From: Kalmanozyma brasiliensis GHG001
Lineage: Eukaryota > Basidiomycota > Ustilaginomycetes > Ustilaginales
Assembly (NCBI RefSeq): GCF_000497045.1
Contig: NW_015961970.1
Location: 1,674,802 to 1,738,801 of the forward strand
DNA length: 64,000 nt
Direction of reading: 5' to 3'
Shown: piece after piece, positions 50,050 to 58,567 of the stretch
How positions within the stretch are numbered: position 1 is the stretch's first letter
Layout: each line of letters begins with the position of its first letter
Notes under the pieces: model-generated
What the model was told of the DNA's origin: nothing
The model's database searches: none
What the model saw: only the letters and a program-made list of their open reading frames with translations
Translations under genes and position numbers: made by a program

Positions 50050-52686
50050 ATGGCGGTGGTCGGCAGTGCTTCGTTTCCACATTTGCAGCACATTGCGTCG
50101 CCAACGAATTCGGCGGGGACGATGTCAAGCCAGCCCTCTTCCTCTCGAGCCATGGACACCACCATGTCACTCGGGCGTTCGGACGCTCAGCACTATCATG
50201 GTGGGCCGCTCACACGCGAGAACCTAGCAAGGCTGCCCAACCACGGCGGCGCCACTCTTCCTGGCCGGCTGCGATCCCAGACTCTGTCACCAATAGACTC
50301 ACCACTGAACTTTCAGCGAGGCGCTGTGCTAGGCTCAGCGCTGGGTCGTGTCAACACCATGGACAGCTGCAGAGCGTCTATCTTGACGGACAGCACCGAG
50401 TTCAGCACCTCGAGCACCATCAACCGAGGATACGCTGCCCGCATCGATGTCAACGGCAAAGTGAAGCCGCTCTCCTCAACGCCGGACAGGCATGCTTGCC
50501 AGACCATCGCTTTCCTCGAAGGACCCTCCGACTCGGTCGACTACAAGACCTATCGTCCCGGCGACGAGATCAAGGGCGCTGTACACCTTCTCCGCAATGA
50601 CCCCGAGCGCGGCTACATCACTGGCATCAAGGCTCGCATCCGAGGAGATCTCGAGACTAGTGTCTTCGGGGTCGGCGACTCGAGCTACTACTCGATGGAC
50701 AACGAACACGGCATCGCTCGTCGCCAGATGCTCTTCTTCTCCGAGCAAAAGACCATCGCCACCAAAGCGGATCTCGAAGCCGGCGCCTTTGGGCTCGAAC
50801 AGACCGGTCTCGTTGACCATGGACGCCGCAACAACCTCGCTGTGCCCTTCAGCTTTGTGCTGCCGTTGAAACTCCACGCTTCTGCGCTTGACATGCTGGA
50901 CAGCAAGCTGAAGAAGTCTTTCAAGCGAGGCAAGCAGTACATCGATCTTCCGCCTTCGGTCGACATGGAGACTCGCTACGCTCCACCAAAACAGAGCCAG
51001 CGCTTCGGCCAAGTCCGAGACAGGCTTCACGGTCAAAAGCTGCGTCCAATGGCCCGGATCAAGTACGAGATTGACATCATCGTCAGCAGGCAGCGATTCG
51101 GATCGATTCTGCTCCCGCACAAGCGCGGTGAACGCATCATTCTCGCTTTCGCTGTCGAGCCTTATCCTCCACGCACGGCGGGCCTGGCCGTGCCGACGCT
51201 CGAGCCCATTAGAGCTCGCCGCACCACATCTCGAAGCGATCGCGCCATCTCGAACGACAGATCCGCTGCATCGGACACCGTTTCGATCAACTCGAGCGAG
51301 ACGCCGGAGGAAGAGTCGGTCGACGATGACTCCTGGGCTTCCGATCTCGGAGGCTTCCGCCGCACGCAGGAGATCTTCGGCGCTCTGCCCTTCGAGGCTC
51401 CCCCCGCATTTGGTCCTAGCTCGCTTGCCCGCTCGGTCTCAGCGAGGCCTGGGCTTCCCGGTACTCGACGCAAGAGCTACATCAACGTCAAGGAGGGTGT
51501 CGACGGCCGTATGAAAGGCTGGCTCACGCACTCAGTCGAAAGCACTCTCCCCGGAGGGGGAGGCTCGTTCGAAGCGATTCTGTCGGTTCCGGCAATGGCC
51601 GCGCTGTACATGGAGACCAAGATCCCCTTCAGCCTGGAACTGCGCATGCCCCAGCACCTCGTTGGCTCTTACGTTCCCGACGTCCAGCTTGGCCTTGTTC
51701 GATCCGTCATGACCTACTCGCGCCTCGGTACCCTCGTCATCGAAAAAGAGGACCCCGACAACCTCGCTGGCTTCAGCGGCCCGCACTCGTGGTCCGAACG
51801 CATCCGTATTGTCAACATGGACCGCCAGGCCGATACGCATCTGCCGCCCTTCTACGAGCAAGGCCAAGCACGGCAGATCTACACGGGCAACTTTGCCATT
51901 GGACGATACGAGAAGATGATCAAGGCGGGCTCGTCGTCGCCGCTGAAGCAGAAGCTGATTCAGGAGCCCGAGCTACGTCTGGTCGTGCCTAGCTTTTCGT
52001 TCAAGGCGCTGAGGATCGAATACAGGTTGCGAGTCAAGATCTCGCTTCCTGAGGCGGGAACGTCGACGACGGCTGCAGCGGGTGTGAACAGTGTGGTGAT
52101 GGAGACGCCGCCCGTACATGTCGCTGCCAACCCGGACACGGTTGACTTCACCAGGCAGGATGCGGCGGAGCAGTTGGATGACGATTCGCTCTCGACTGTG
52201 GACGTGCTTGATGAGGACGAAGAGCGCTTGATCGAAGCATCGGCTTCGAGAATGCGTCGTCCAGTCACACCTCCCTCTCTGGCAGCTCATCACTCTGCAG
52301 ACGATGACGAAGAAGACTTCTCCGCTCAAGCCACGCCTCTAGCACGAACGCCCCTCCGCCGCTCCCTCGACATGACCGCCCTCACCAGCCTCGCTACCCC
52401 TTCTGCAGCCGAAAGCGAGACCCTGATCTCCTCCGCAGCCTCGATCATTAGCGAGTCGAGCTCCTCCGCGATGGAAGTCCCCTCGCTCGACCCCATCCCG
52501 GACGAAGCCGATGTGGACGAAGAGGACGAGCTGACGGAACAGCTAGCACTCGGTCTCATCGATCGTGAGCACGCTGCAGCCGTCGTCGCCGCCCGCGCTC
52601 GCGGTCGCGCCGCTACCATCACCAGCATCCAGCCTCCCACGCAGGCTCTGCCCAGCTACTCAGATAGCATCGGCATCCTCGGCTAG
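50050..52686 (+). CDS. Arrestin-like adaptor protein (alpha-arrestin type)
   Basis: Intronless, 878 residues. The N-terminal 110 residues are disordered. The arrestin N-domain (about 135-380) starts TIAFLEGPSDSVDYKTYRPGDEIKG and includes NNLAVPFSFVLPLKLHASALD. A Ser-rich insert (about 385-470) precedes the C-domain (about 490-680), which includes IPFSLELRMPQHL and PSFSFKALRIEYRLRVKI. The last 200 residues are acidic and Ser-rich, ending LPSYSDSIGILG. Alpha-arrestins recruit Rsp5/NEDD4 ubiquitin ligases to plasma-membrane transporters. I see no clear PPxY motif here, so direct WW-domain binding is uncertain. The first ATG (50050) follows a long leader; ATG 50121 is an alternative. Confidence 0.82.
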   Translation: MAVVGSASFPHLQHIASPTNSAGTMSSQPSSSRAMDTTMSLGRSDAQHYHGGPLTRENLARLPNHGGATLPGRLRSQTLSPIDSPLNFQRGAVLGSALGRVNTMDSCRASILTDSTEFSTSSTINRGYAARIDVNGKVKPLSSTPDRHACQTIAFLEGPSDSVDYKTYRPGDEIKGAVHLLRNDPERGYITGIKARIRGDLETSVFGVGDSSYYSMDNEHGIARRQMLFFSEQKTIATKADLEAGAFGLEQTGLVDHGRRNNLAVPFSFVLPLKLHASALDMLDSKLKKSFKRGKQYIDLPPSVDMETRYAPPKQSQRFGQVRDRLHGQKLRPMARIKYEIDIIVSRQRFGSILLPHKRGERIILAFAVEPYPPRTAGLAVPTLEPIRARRTTSRSDRAISNDRSAASDTVSINSSETPEEESVDDDSWASDLGGFRRTQEIFGALPFEAPPAFGPSSLARSVSARPGLPGTRRKSYINVKEGVDGRMKGWLTHSVESTLPGGGGSFEAILSVPAMAALYMETKIPFSLELRMPQHLVGSYVPDVQLGLVRSVMTYSRLGTLVIEKEDPDNLAGFSGPHSWSERIRIVNMDRQADTHLPPFYEQGQARQIYTGNFAIGRYEKMIKAGSSSPLKQKLIQEPELRLVVPSFSFKALRIEYRLRVKISLPEAGTSTTAAAGVNSVVMETPPVHVAANPDTVDFTRQDAAEQLDDDSLSTVDVLDEDEERLIEASASRMRRPVTPPSLAAHHSADDDEEDFSAQATPLARTPLRRSLDMTALTSLATPSAAESETLISSAASIISESSSSAMEVPSLDPIPDEADVDEEDELTEQLALGLIDREHAAAVVAARARGRAATITSIQPPTQALPSYSDSIGILG

Positions 52687-53238
52687 CTCCTTCCCCTCGA
52701 TAGACTTGTTTGCTGCATTTTTCTGCATCCTGTTCGCATTTCCGTTTCACGCACTTGCTCATCGGTGTCTCGTCGCATTCGCATCCTCGCTTACGTCCAA
52801 TGTCCTCGTTCATTGTCCCGTCCCTTCACATGCAATCACGACGCTTACTTCGCATCACATCGCTAACGGGTCGAGGCGGCCGCCTCTGAAGAGTGAAGCG
52901 CCCGTCGCCTCATCCGCATCTGTGCGTAGCCGTTGCTGACTAGGCTGACTGAGCAGCGTGACTTTAGCGGAAGCGCCCTTTGGCATGTCACGTTTGGGCT
53001 GAGTATTTCACCACCTCGTTTCCACTGAGCCGTACCTACTTTCTCTACTTCCAACATCCCGCTTCGAACTCCATGCCCTGTCTCCAACGTCGTCTCTAGC
53101 ATCGATTGGCTGCATGTCTCGAACATCCAACGAACACCTCGGCGACAATCTCAGGAAAGACCTACACGTTAGTCACCCACGAATGCCAGAGCCACCTTTG
53201 CCAAAAGGAATCTGGACCCCGGAAGGGTCCAAAGAAGC
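52687..53238. other. Intergenic region, no gene seen
   Basis: About 550 bases between the arrestin-like gene and the tRNA. It holds the arrestin-like 3' UTR. Nothing else is recognised. Confidence 0.5.
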
Positions 53239-53336
53239 TGCGGCTGGGAGGAATCGAACATCCGTCTGCTCGGCAGCAGTATCCTGAAGAAACAGGGACC
53301 CACAACGAGCCGTGCTAACCACTATACTACAGCCGC
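53239..53336 (-). tRNA. tRNA-His (anticodon GTG) with a 26-nt intron
   Basis: Read on the minus strand, 53336-53330 GCGGCTG pairs perfectly with 53246-53240 CAGCCGC (7 bp). TAGTATAGTGGTTAGCAC is the D arm, nearly identical to that of yeast tRNA-His. The anticodon stem is GCTCG/CGAGC. The loop reads TT-GTG-G, then a 26-base insert (53299-53274) at the standard intron site after position 37, then C. The T arm is GGATG-TTCGATT-CCTCC with one T-C mismatch. Base 53239 supplies the discriminator A. Without the intron the length is 72, as expected. The missing encoded G-1 is normal for eukaryotic tRNA-His. The mismatch leaves some doubt about function. Confidence 0.8.
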
Positions 53337-53460
53337 TTTGATGGACTGGTATAGGACGTTTCAGTACATGTACACACCAATGACAATATTAACACGCGAG
53401 CGGCGCGCTGCATTCAGACGAAGGACGACTTGAGCCTCTCATGTTCACGCACAACGGGGA

Positions 53461-53648
53461 GTTCATATGCGTAACCCTTGCACGCACACAGCAGTCAGTG
53501 CATGTGCGTAGAAGCCCTCTCGCACGCACATGGCGGTTCAATCATATGCGTCGAAACGCTCCTCTTCGAACATGGCGGATTGCCCAGGTGCGTACAAAGG
53601 CTCCTCTTATGGCGGATGGTTCATATGCGTAGAACATCTCTTTTATGC
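53461..53648 (+). repeat. Decayed tandem repeat, five units of 37-42 bases
   Basis: Units at 53461-53497, 53498-53535, 53536-53577, 53578-53614 and 53615-53648. Each begins with a GTTCATATGCGT-like core and most end in ATGGCG; CTCCTCTT is shared by units 3-5. One frame translates to a degenerate 14-residue repeat (xxHVRRxPLARTWR), but the stretch has no support as a gene. Confidence 0.65.
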
Positions 53649-53671
53649 ATATACTGGACCAGGTTTTTTGT

Positions 53672-53822
53672 GGAGATCATGCTCGAGCTGTACCGCACGC
53701 TGCAGTCGCTCGGCATGGAATGGCGGGCCAAGCCTCCCACCAAGCCTTCCAAGCCCGATGGTGACGCCGACTCCTCGCACCACGACGACGGCACCTCCAA
53801 ACCCGGTGACTTTGCTCCCTGT
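53672..53822 (+). pseudogene. Fragment resembling the SNF1 kinase C-terminal region
   Basis: About 50 codons read VEIMLELYRTLQSLGMEWR and then a Lys/Pro/Asp/Ser-rich linker. The helix is the start of the C-terminal regulatory domain of SNF1/AMPK alpha subunits (compare IMAEVYRAL-type helices followed by LGxEW). Nothing upstream looks like kinase sequence; the left edge is a TTTTTT run beside the tandem repeat. The frame has no stop but runs into unrelated sequence after about 53822. The full SNF1 domain that should follow is missing. I read it as a captured or duplicated gene fragment, not a working gene. The parent would be elsewhere in the genome. Confidence 0.55.
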
Positions 53823-54270
53823 TCAATTTTCGTACCAACTCGGTCGCTCTGCCCCCTGCCACCTCGCAGCTCATCACCCTCTTCACAAACTGAGCAGTCG
53901 CATCATTTCAATGGCTTGATGGTGACAGTGACACTAACTTGACAGACAGAGGGAGGTTCATGACTTCAGTGACATGGGGAGATGGACGCCGTAGACCACT
54001 GGAGTGACGACCGGAACGGACGATTCCAGGCGCTATGAACTGGACAACATCAAGAATGCCTCGGATTCTCAAACACAGAAATCTACATCTTCGAGACACA
54101 CAGATGAGTAGGAGAAGTTGCCTGCAGATGAATGATCAGGGCTTGGGTTGCATTTTTGGTGTGAGAGGGCGATGCGAATCAGACGAGCACCCGATGGCCC
54201 GAAAGACAGCGTCCCCTGGATGGTTACAAAGTACAAGAAGAAAGAATGCAGAGAAGGACAACCACCGCGC

Positions 54271-55040
54271 TTAGGCAACGAGGGTGGAAGCGGTAGCGGC
54301 CTCGTACTTGAAGGTAGGAGCGACGGCACCCTTGGTCTTGTAGTAACGAGCGAGACGGTGGATACGCGACTCGATGAGAATGAGGCGGAACTTGGAGTCC
54401 ATGTCCTTGCGGTTGCGCTCCAGGTGCTTGCGCACCGAGACGGCCTTCTTGATGAGGTGGTAGAGGTCCTCGGGGATCTGAGGAGCAAGACCCTGCGACT
54501 TGAGGATACGGAGGATCTTGTTACCGGTGACGAAACGCACCTGGGCGATACCCTGCGAGTCACGGAGCTGAACACCGATCTGCGAGGGGGTCATACCCTT
54601 ACGGGCGAGCTTGGTGATCTGCTCAACAACCTCCTCCGGGGTGGTCTTGAGCCACGAGGGGGGGGTGCGACGGTAGGGCAGAGCCGAGGCGGAGATACCC
54701 TTTCCTTTGGCTGGAGAGGTGGTAGAAAATGGTCGAAGGGCGAACGGAAACATATTAGTCTTTCTGGATGCGGATGTCGATGTGGTTGGATTGGCGAGCT
54801 GGCTCTGCATGAACAAGTTGTTCCGTCTTGCCTTGATCACGATCGTAATCAGCGGGACTAATGAATCCGCTGCTCGGTCGAGGCCAGCAAGGTGGAGCCG
54901 ACAGGCTTGGATGCCGTGATCGCCAGCAAACCCATTCTGTGCCGCATGACCGAACGATGATGCAGACGAAAACGAAACAATGATGCTGATGCAGGGTGCT
55001 CGCCAACTAACGGTGAACACTTACAGTGCATGCGACCCAT
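54271..55040 (-). CDS. RPS13: 40S ribosomal protein S13 (uS15)
   Basis: Two exons on the minus strand: 55040-55025 (MGRMH plus one base) and 54710-54271; 151 residues, the normal length. The 314-base intron has a GTAAGT donor and a CTCTCCAG acceptor and splits the sixth codon, giving [40 protein letters not shown] and [15 protein letters not shown] are diagnostic uS15 segments. The protein sits on the 40S body near the platform. A short first exon and a long first intron are common in fungal ribosomal protein genes. I looked for an intronic C/D snoRNA (as some RPS13 genes have in animals) and saw no clear C and D box pair. Confidence 0.97.
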
Positions 55041-55945
55041 TTTGGCTGAAGATGGTCGAGTGTCGTGAAGAAAGTCGAGTCGAATGTCGAATGCAAATGG
55101 TGGTGGAGAGTCGGACAGAAAGACAGCAAACAGTCAGCACTAGACCAACATGAAGCTCGTTCTACATTCGATCCTGTTTCCCAGAGGTCGCCCTGCTTCA
55201 CGCATCCTCTCGGAGCGTTCCACAGTCACCTGCGATGCCTCGTCCTCCACCTTTGACCTCGATGGCCAAGATGATCATGCAATGTCGGCCGCAGAGCTGC
55301 TTGCTCTCAGCTGTTGGTGCTGGTCGGTACTCGTTGTGTTGGCTGGAATGCTGGGCGAGGTGAGGCTGCTGCTGCTGTGCATGTGCGTTGGTGCTTCAAT
55401 ATGGTCGAACGGTCGGTGCATGATCATCCTCCATCGTTTTGTCCTTTCGTCCATTGTGCCCCTTCGAGCGATGCCTCCATGGTTCCAAAAATCATCGGGA
55501 CAGTACCTGCAAGATATCTGTCGTCCTTAGCTGATGTCGATTCCTTCTCCTCCGGGATAGATGTCTCTGTTCATCGGTACATACCTGTACAAGGCAAATG
55601 AGAAATTAGACGCGGTCAGATGCTTTGCTCCGATGCAGTGCTGCCCGTGACTGTATGGCTTAGTACACACCTAAATATTCTTGATCTTGAGGATGATGAT
55701 GATGGGATAGATTCCTAGAGGTAGAGACGAGGGACTGATGGCGAGCAACACCTCCATTCACCCCAGCCCGCACACACTGCCAAAGGCTGCCTTTGGCTGA
55801 TTCTAAAGCACTGCAGCAGCTGGGTGTTCTCAGCCGTCTCCAAATTCCAACTTTCCGCCCTCACAAAATTCGGTTGCAGCTCGCATTGATCCAAGGAAGC
55901 TTGTGCACGTGATTAGCCTCGGCCGAGGTTTGAGAATTCTTGCAC

Positions 55946-55977
55946 GGCCAAATTCAAGTGTGGCCAAATTCAAGTGT
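55946..55977. repeat. Exact tandem duplication of a 16-base unit
   Basis: GGCCAAATTCAAGTGT is repeated twice head-to-tail, with a third partial GGCC following. It lies in the ribosomal-protein divergent promoter region and could be a duplicated factor site. Confidence 0.75.
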
Positions 55978-56731
55978 GGCCTGCAGGCAAGTCTCAGCGG
56001 GTTGGTGAGCGGAGGCCAGCTGCTGGAGCTCAAGAGCGAAGATCCGAGTAAGAGACAGCCAACACACACCGGCCACGAGCAAGCAGTCAGCCAAGCACGA
56101 CTTTGCGATTCGAGTTTGCTCACGATCCTCTCTATCCTCATCACATCAACTATTCGTCAAGGTAGGTGTTCAGTCACAGCATATGTTCGATCGCATCAGC
56201 ACGCATCCGCAGAGACACAGCACACCGCACAGCCAGCAAACAGCACCGTCTAGCATCTCCCAGCCATCACCCACCCAGCATTAGACAGCAGAAGACGACC
56301 GACCGGCATCCATCGATGACGAAGCAGCACATGTGTTGCTTGGCATGCGTACGATCATATCGATGCCTGGAGCCTTGCATGGCAAAGAGGAGACGAGGAC
56401 AACGAGGGCGTATGGAGGCAGGGTATGACGATCTCAGGGGGCGGCAGGCGCCTACTCAATCATGATGGTCGTCCAACTCATGGACAGAGCGGACATTCAT
56501 CGGCATGCTCTCCGTTCACGTGGTAGTATCTGATGCAGCAACGCAGCGATCCAGCAGCATGTGAAGAGGGGATTTGGGATGCCTAGCGGCCTGGTACGGT
56601 CCGTCCCACGCAGGAGCTTCATGCCGCGTACCCGTCCATCTATCGATCAGTGGTCAACCCTTCGCGCTATCCTGATGTTTGTAGCCTCCGATCTGTCGGG
56701 AGCAATCACCGTCATCAGCCCACACACAATA

Positions 56732-56771
56732 ATTGCCAGTCTCACAACCTCATTGCCAGTCGCACAACATC
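56732..56771. repeat. Imperfect tandem duplication of a 20-base unit
   Basis: ATTGCCAGTCTCACAACCTC is followed directly by ATTGCCAGTCGCACAACATC. It lies inside the predicted RPS6 leader intron. Confidence 0.7.
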
Positions 56772-56913
56772 AAAGAGCCGGTTCAAGTCACCCATCACCG
56801 ACGTGCTGTGTCTCTTGCCCATTCGTCTATGCCGCATCATCAGCGCACTCGCCCGCAACTCATCATAGCCGACGTACTCACCGCTTCATATTCTTCCATT
56901 CCTCGACTCACAG

Positions 56914-57645
56914 ATGAAGCTCAACGTTGCCAACCCTGCCACGGGTGCCCAGAAGTCTTTTGACATTCAGGATGAGCGACTTGTTCGCTGCTTCTACGAG
57001 AAGCGCATGTCGCAGGACGTCGAGGTCGACTCGCTCGGCGAAGAGTGGAAGGGCTACGTCCTCCGCATCGGCGGTGGTAACGACAAGCAGGGTTTCCCCA
57101 TGAAGCAGGGTGTCCTCCTCCCCAACCGTGTCCGCCTGCTCCTCTCCAAGGGTGACTCGTGCTACCGCCCCCGCCGCACTGGTGAGCGCAAGCGCAAGTC
57201 GGTCCGCGGCTGCATCGTCGGCTCCGACATCCAGGCTCTCCACCTCATCGTCGTCAAGCAGGGCGAGAAGGAGATCCCCGGCCTCACCGACGCCGACTCG
57301 ACCGTCCCCAAGCGTCTCGGTCCCAAGCGTGCCAACCACATCCGCAAGTTCTTCAACCTCTCCAAGGAGGATGATGTCCGCCAGTTTGTCGTTCGCCGCG
57401 AGGTCGTCTCCAAGAAGGAGGGCGCCAAGCCATACACCAAGGCCCCCAAGATCCAGCGTCTGGTGACCGCCCAGCGCCTCCAGCGCAAGCGTCACCTCAA
57501 GTCGCTCAAGATCCGCAGGGCAGAGGCCCAGAAGATCCAGAAGGAGGAGTACGACCAGCTCATCTCCAAGCGCGTGGCCGAGAAGAAGCAGGAGGTCGCC
57601 GCCCAGAAGGCTGCCCGCAAGTCGGCCAAGAAGGTCTCGGCTTAA
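56914..57645 (+). CDS. RPS6: 40S ribosomal protein S6 (eS6)
   Basis: One coding exon, 243 residues. [67 protein letters not shown] and [17 protein letters not shown] are all diagnostic of eS6. The protein lies at the foot of the 40S subunit. The C-terminus, [11 protein letters not shown], lacks the RRxSS cluster that is phosphorylated in yeast and animal S6. Codon use is strongly C-biased, as in highly expressed genes, which also leaves a 280-codon shadow frame open on the other strand. The start follows a CAG splice acceptor, so the leader is probably spliced. Confidence 0.97.
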   Translation: MKLNVANPATGAQKSFDIQDERLVRCFYEKRMSQDVEVDSLGEEWKGYVLRIGGGNDKQGFPMKQGVLLPNRVRLLLSKGDSCYRPRRTGERKRKSVRGCIVGSDIQALHLIVVKQGEKEIPGLTDADSTVPKRLGPKRANHIRKFFNLSKEDDVRQFVVRREVVSKKEGAKPYTKAPKIQRLVTAQRLQRKRHLKSLKIRRAEAQKIQKEEYDQLISKRVAEKKQEVAAQKAARKSAKKVSA

Positions 57646-58567
57646 GCGGTTCTCTAGCATCTTTCTTGTTCCCGGTGTCATCTTTTCTCCTCGCATCATC
57701 ACTTCCAAAAGACGGGACGGCGACCTGCTCGCCTTCCTGACTAGAGCCACGTCACGAGAGAAGGCTCGAGACGTTTCTCTGTATACACACTATCACGTCC
57801 TTCGGTAGTCGAGTACGAGGCTTGCCGCCATCAGTATCTCGTTACCTCACCACCCGCACACACACCTTGAGAGAGCTTTCCTTGCGACTAGCGCAGCCGT
57901 CCTCTGTTTCGTCTATGTACGCTCGCCTCGCTTCTCTTCAAAAATCTGAACCTGTACAATGACCCAAAACCTCTGGCACTGGTCTCTGTATCATGAGCGC
58001 TGCCTGATGGTGATCAGCTTATGCCGACGATTCACCGCCACACGTGAACATTCCTGGCTTGCTACGCCTTGGTGCGCTTGCACGTCACACCTCAGCGCTA
58101 CGCGTGCAGAAGCGGAAGGAGAAAGTCAAGGGTCGTGGAAAAGCGTACAGATCGTTGAAAGATCCAGGGACAAGCAGCGACGGGTTGAGGCAGGACCTGG
58201 CGCCCCAGCAGCGGCAGTCCCGGTATCAGTCCGAACGACAGCAGCAGTTCCGGCTCGAGCACGCCCAAGAACGGCGAAAGCACAGGAACTGGCCTTCTGC
58301 AATGCCACTCCGGCCTACGCTCTCCGGATCTGTCGGTCGATATGGCGTCGATCAACTCGAGATCGCTGAGTGTGATGTTCAACTCAAGGATTGTCCCGTA
58401 GAACGAGACGAGACGATTCAGAAGGCGTCGAGGAAGCGTCGGTCCCTTTCAGTGCATTCGTGCGTGTCGTATGCCATTGCGTAAAGGGATCTGATTCGTG
58501 GGAACGAATCAGTGGTTGGGGGGATTGCTAATGTTACAAGATGTGAATGCTGTAGGTAGGTCCGCTA
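57646..58567. other. Convergent intergenic region, no clear gene
   Basis: About 0.92 kb between the stops of RPS6 (plus) and the transporter (minus). On the minus strand near 58475-58300, two open stretches in different frames look coding-like in composition: MAYDTHECTERDRRFLDAF then a stop, and in a shifted frame SFYGTILELNITLSDLELID. No splice site joins them convincingly, so I do not call a gene. Confidence 0.4.

Larger units (their letters stand above)
53337..54270. other. Mosaic region around the repeat and SNF1-like fragment
   Basis: Outside the repeat and the SNF1-like fragment, no gene is supported. The segment 53823-53910 has coding-like composition (in one frame FRTNSVALPPATSQLI, then a stop) and may be another captured piece. 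53940-54270 should hold the RPS13 3' UTR. Confidence 0.4.
55041..56913. promoter_or_regulatory. Divergent RPS13/RPS6 promoter region with a likely RPS6 leader intron
   Basis: 1.87 kb between the two divergent starts. The base just before the RPS6 ATG ends a TCACAG acceptor (to 56913). A strong donor, AAG-GTAGGT, lies at 56162. A leader intron of about 752 bases is therefore likely. Two short tandem duplications occur: 55946-55977 (16-base unit, GGCCAAATTCAAGTGT twice) and 56732-56771 (20-base unit, two copies with three differences). Other open frames are not coding-like. Confidence 0.5.

Noticed and set aside
54711..55024. snoRNA in the RPS13 intron
   Set aside because: Looked for C (TGATGA) and D (CTGA) boxes with pairing ends on the sense strand and found no convincing pair.
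56908..57750. 280-codon open frame antisense to RPS6
   Set aside because: RPS6 is certain and its extreme codon bias explains the open opposite frame.
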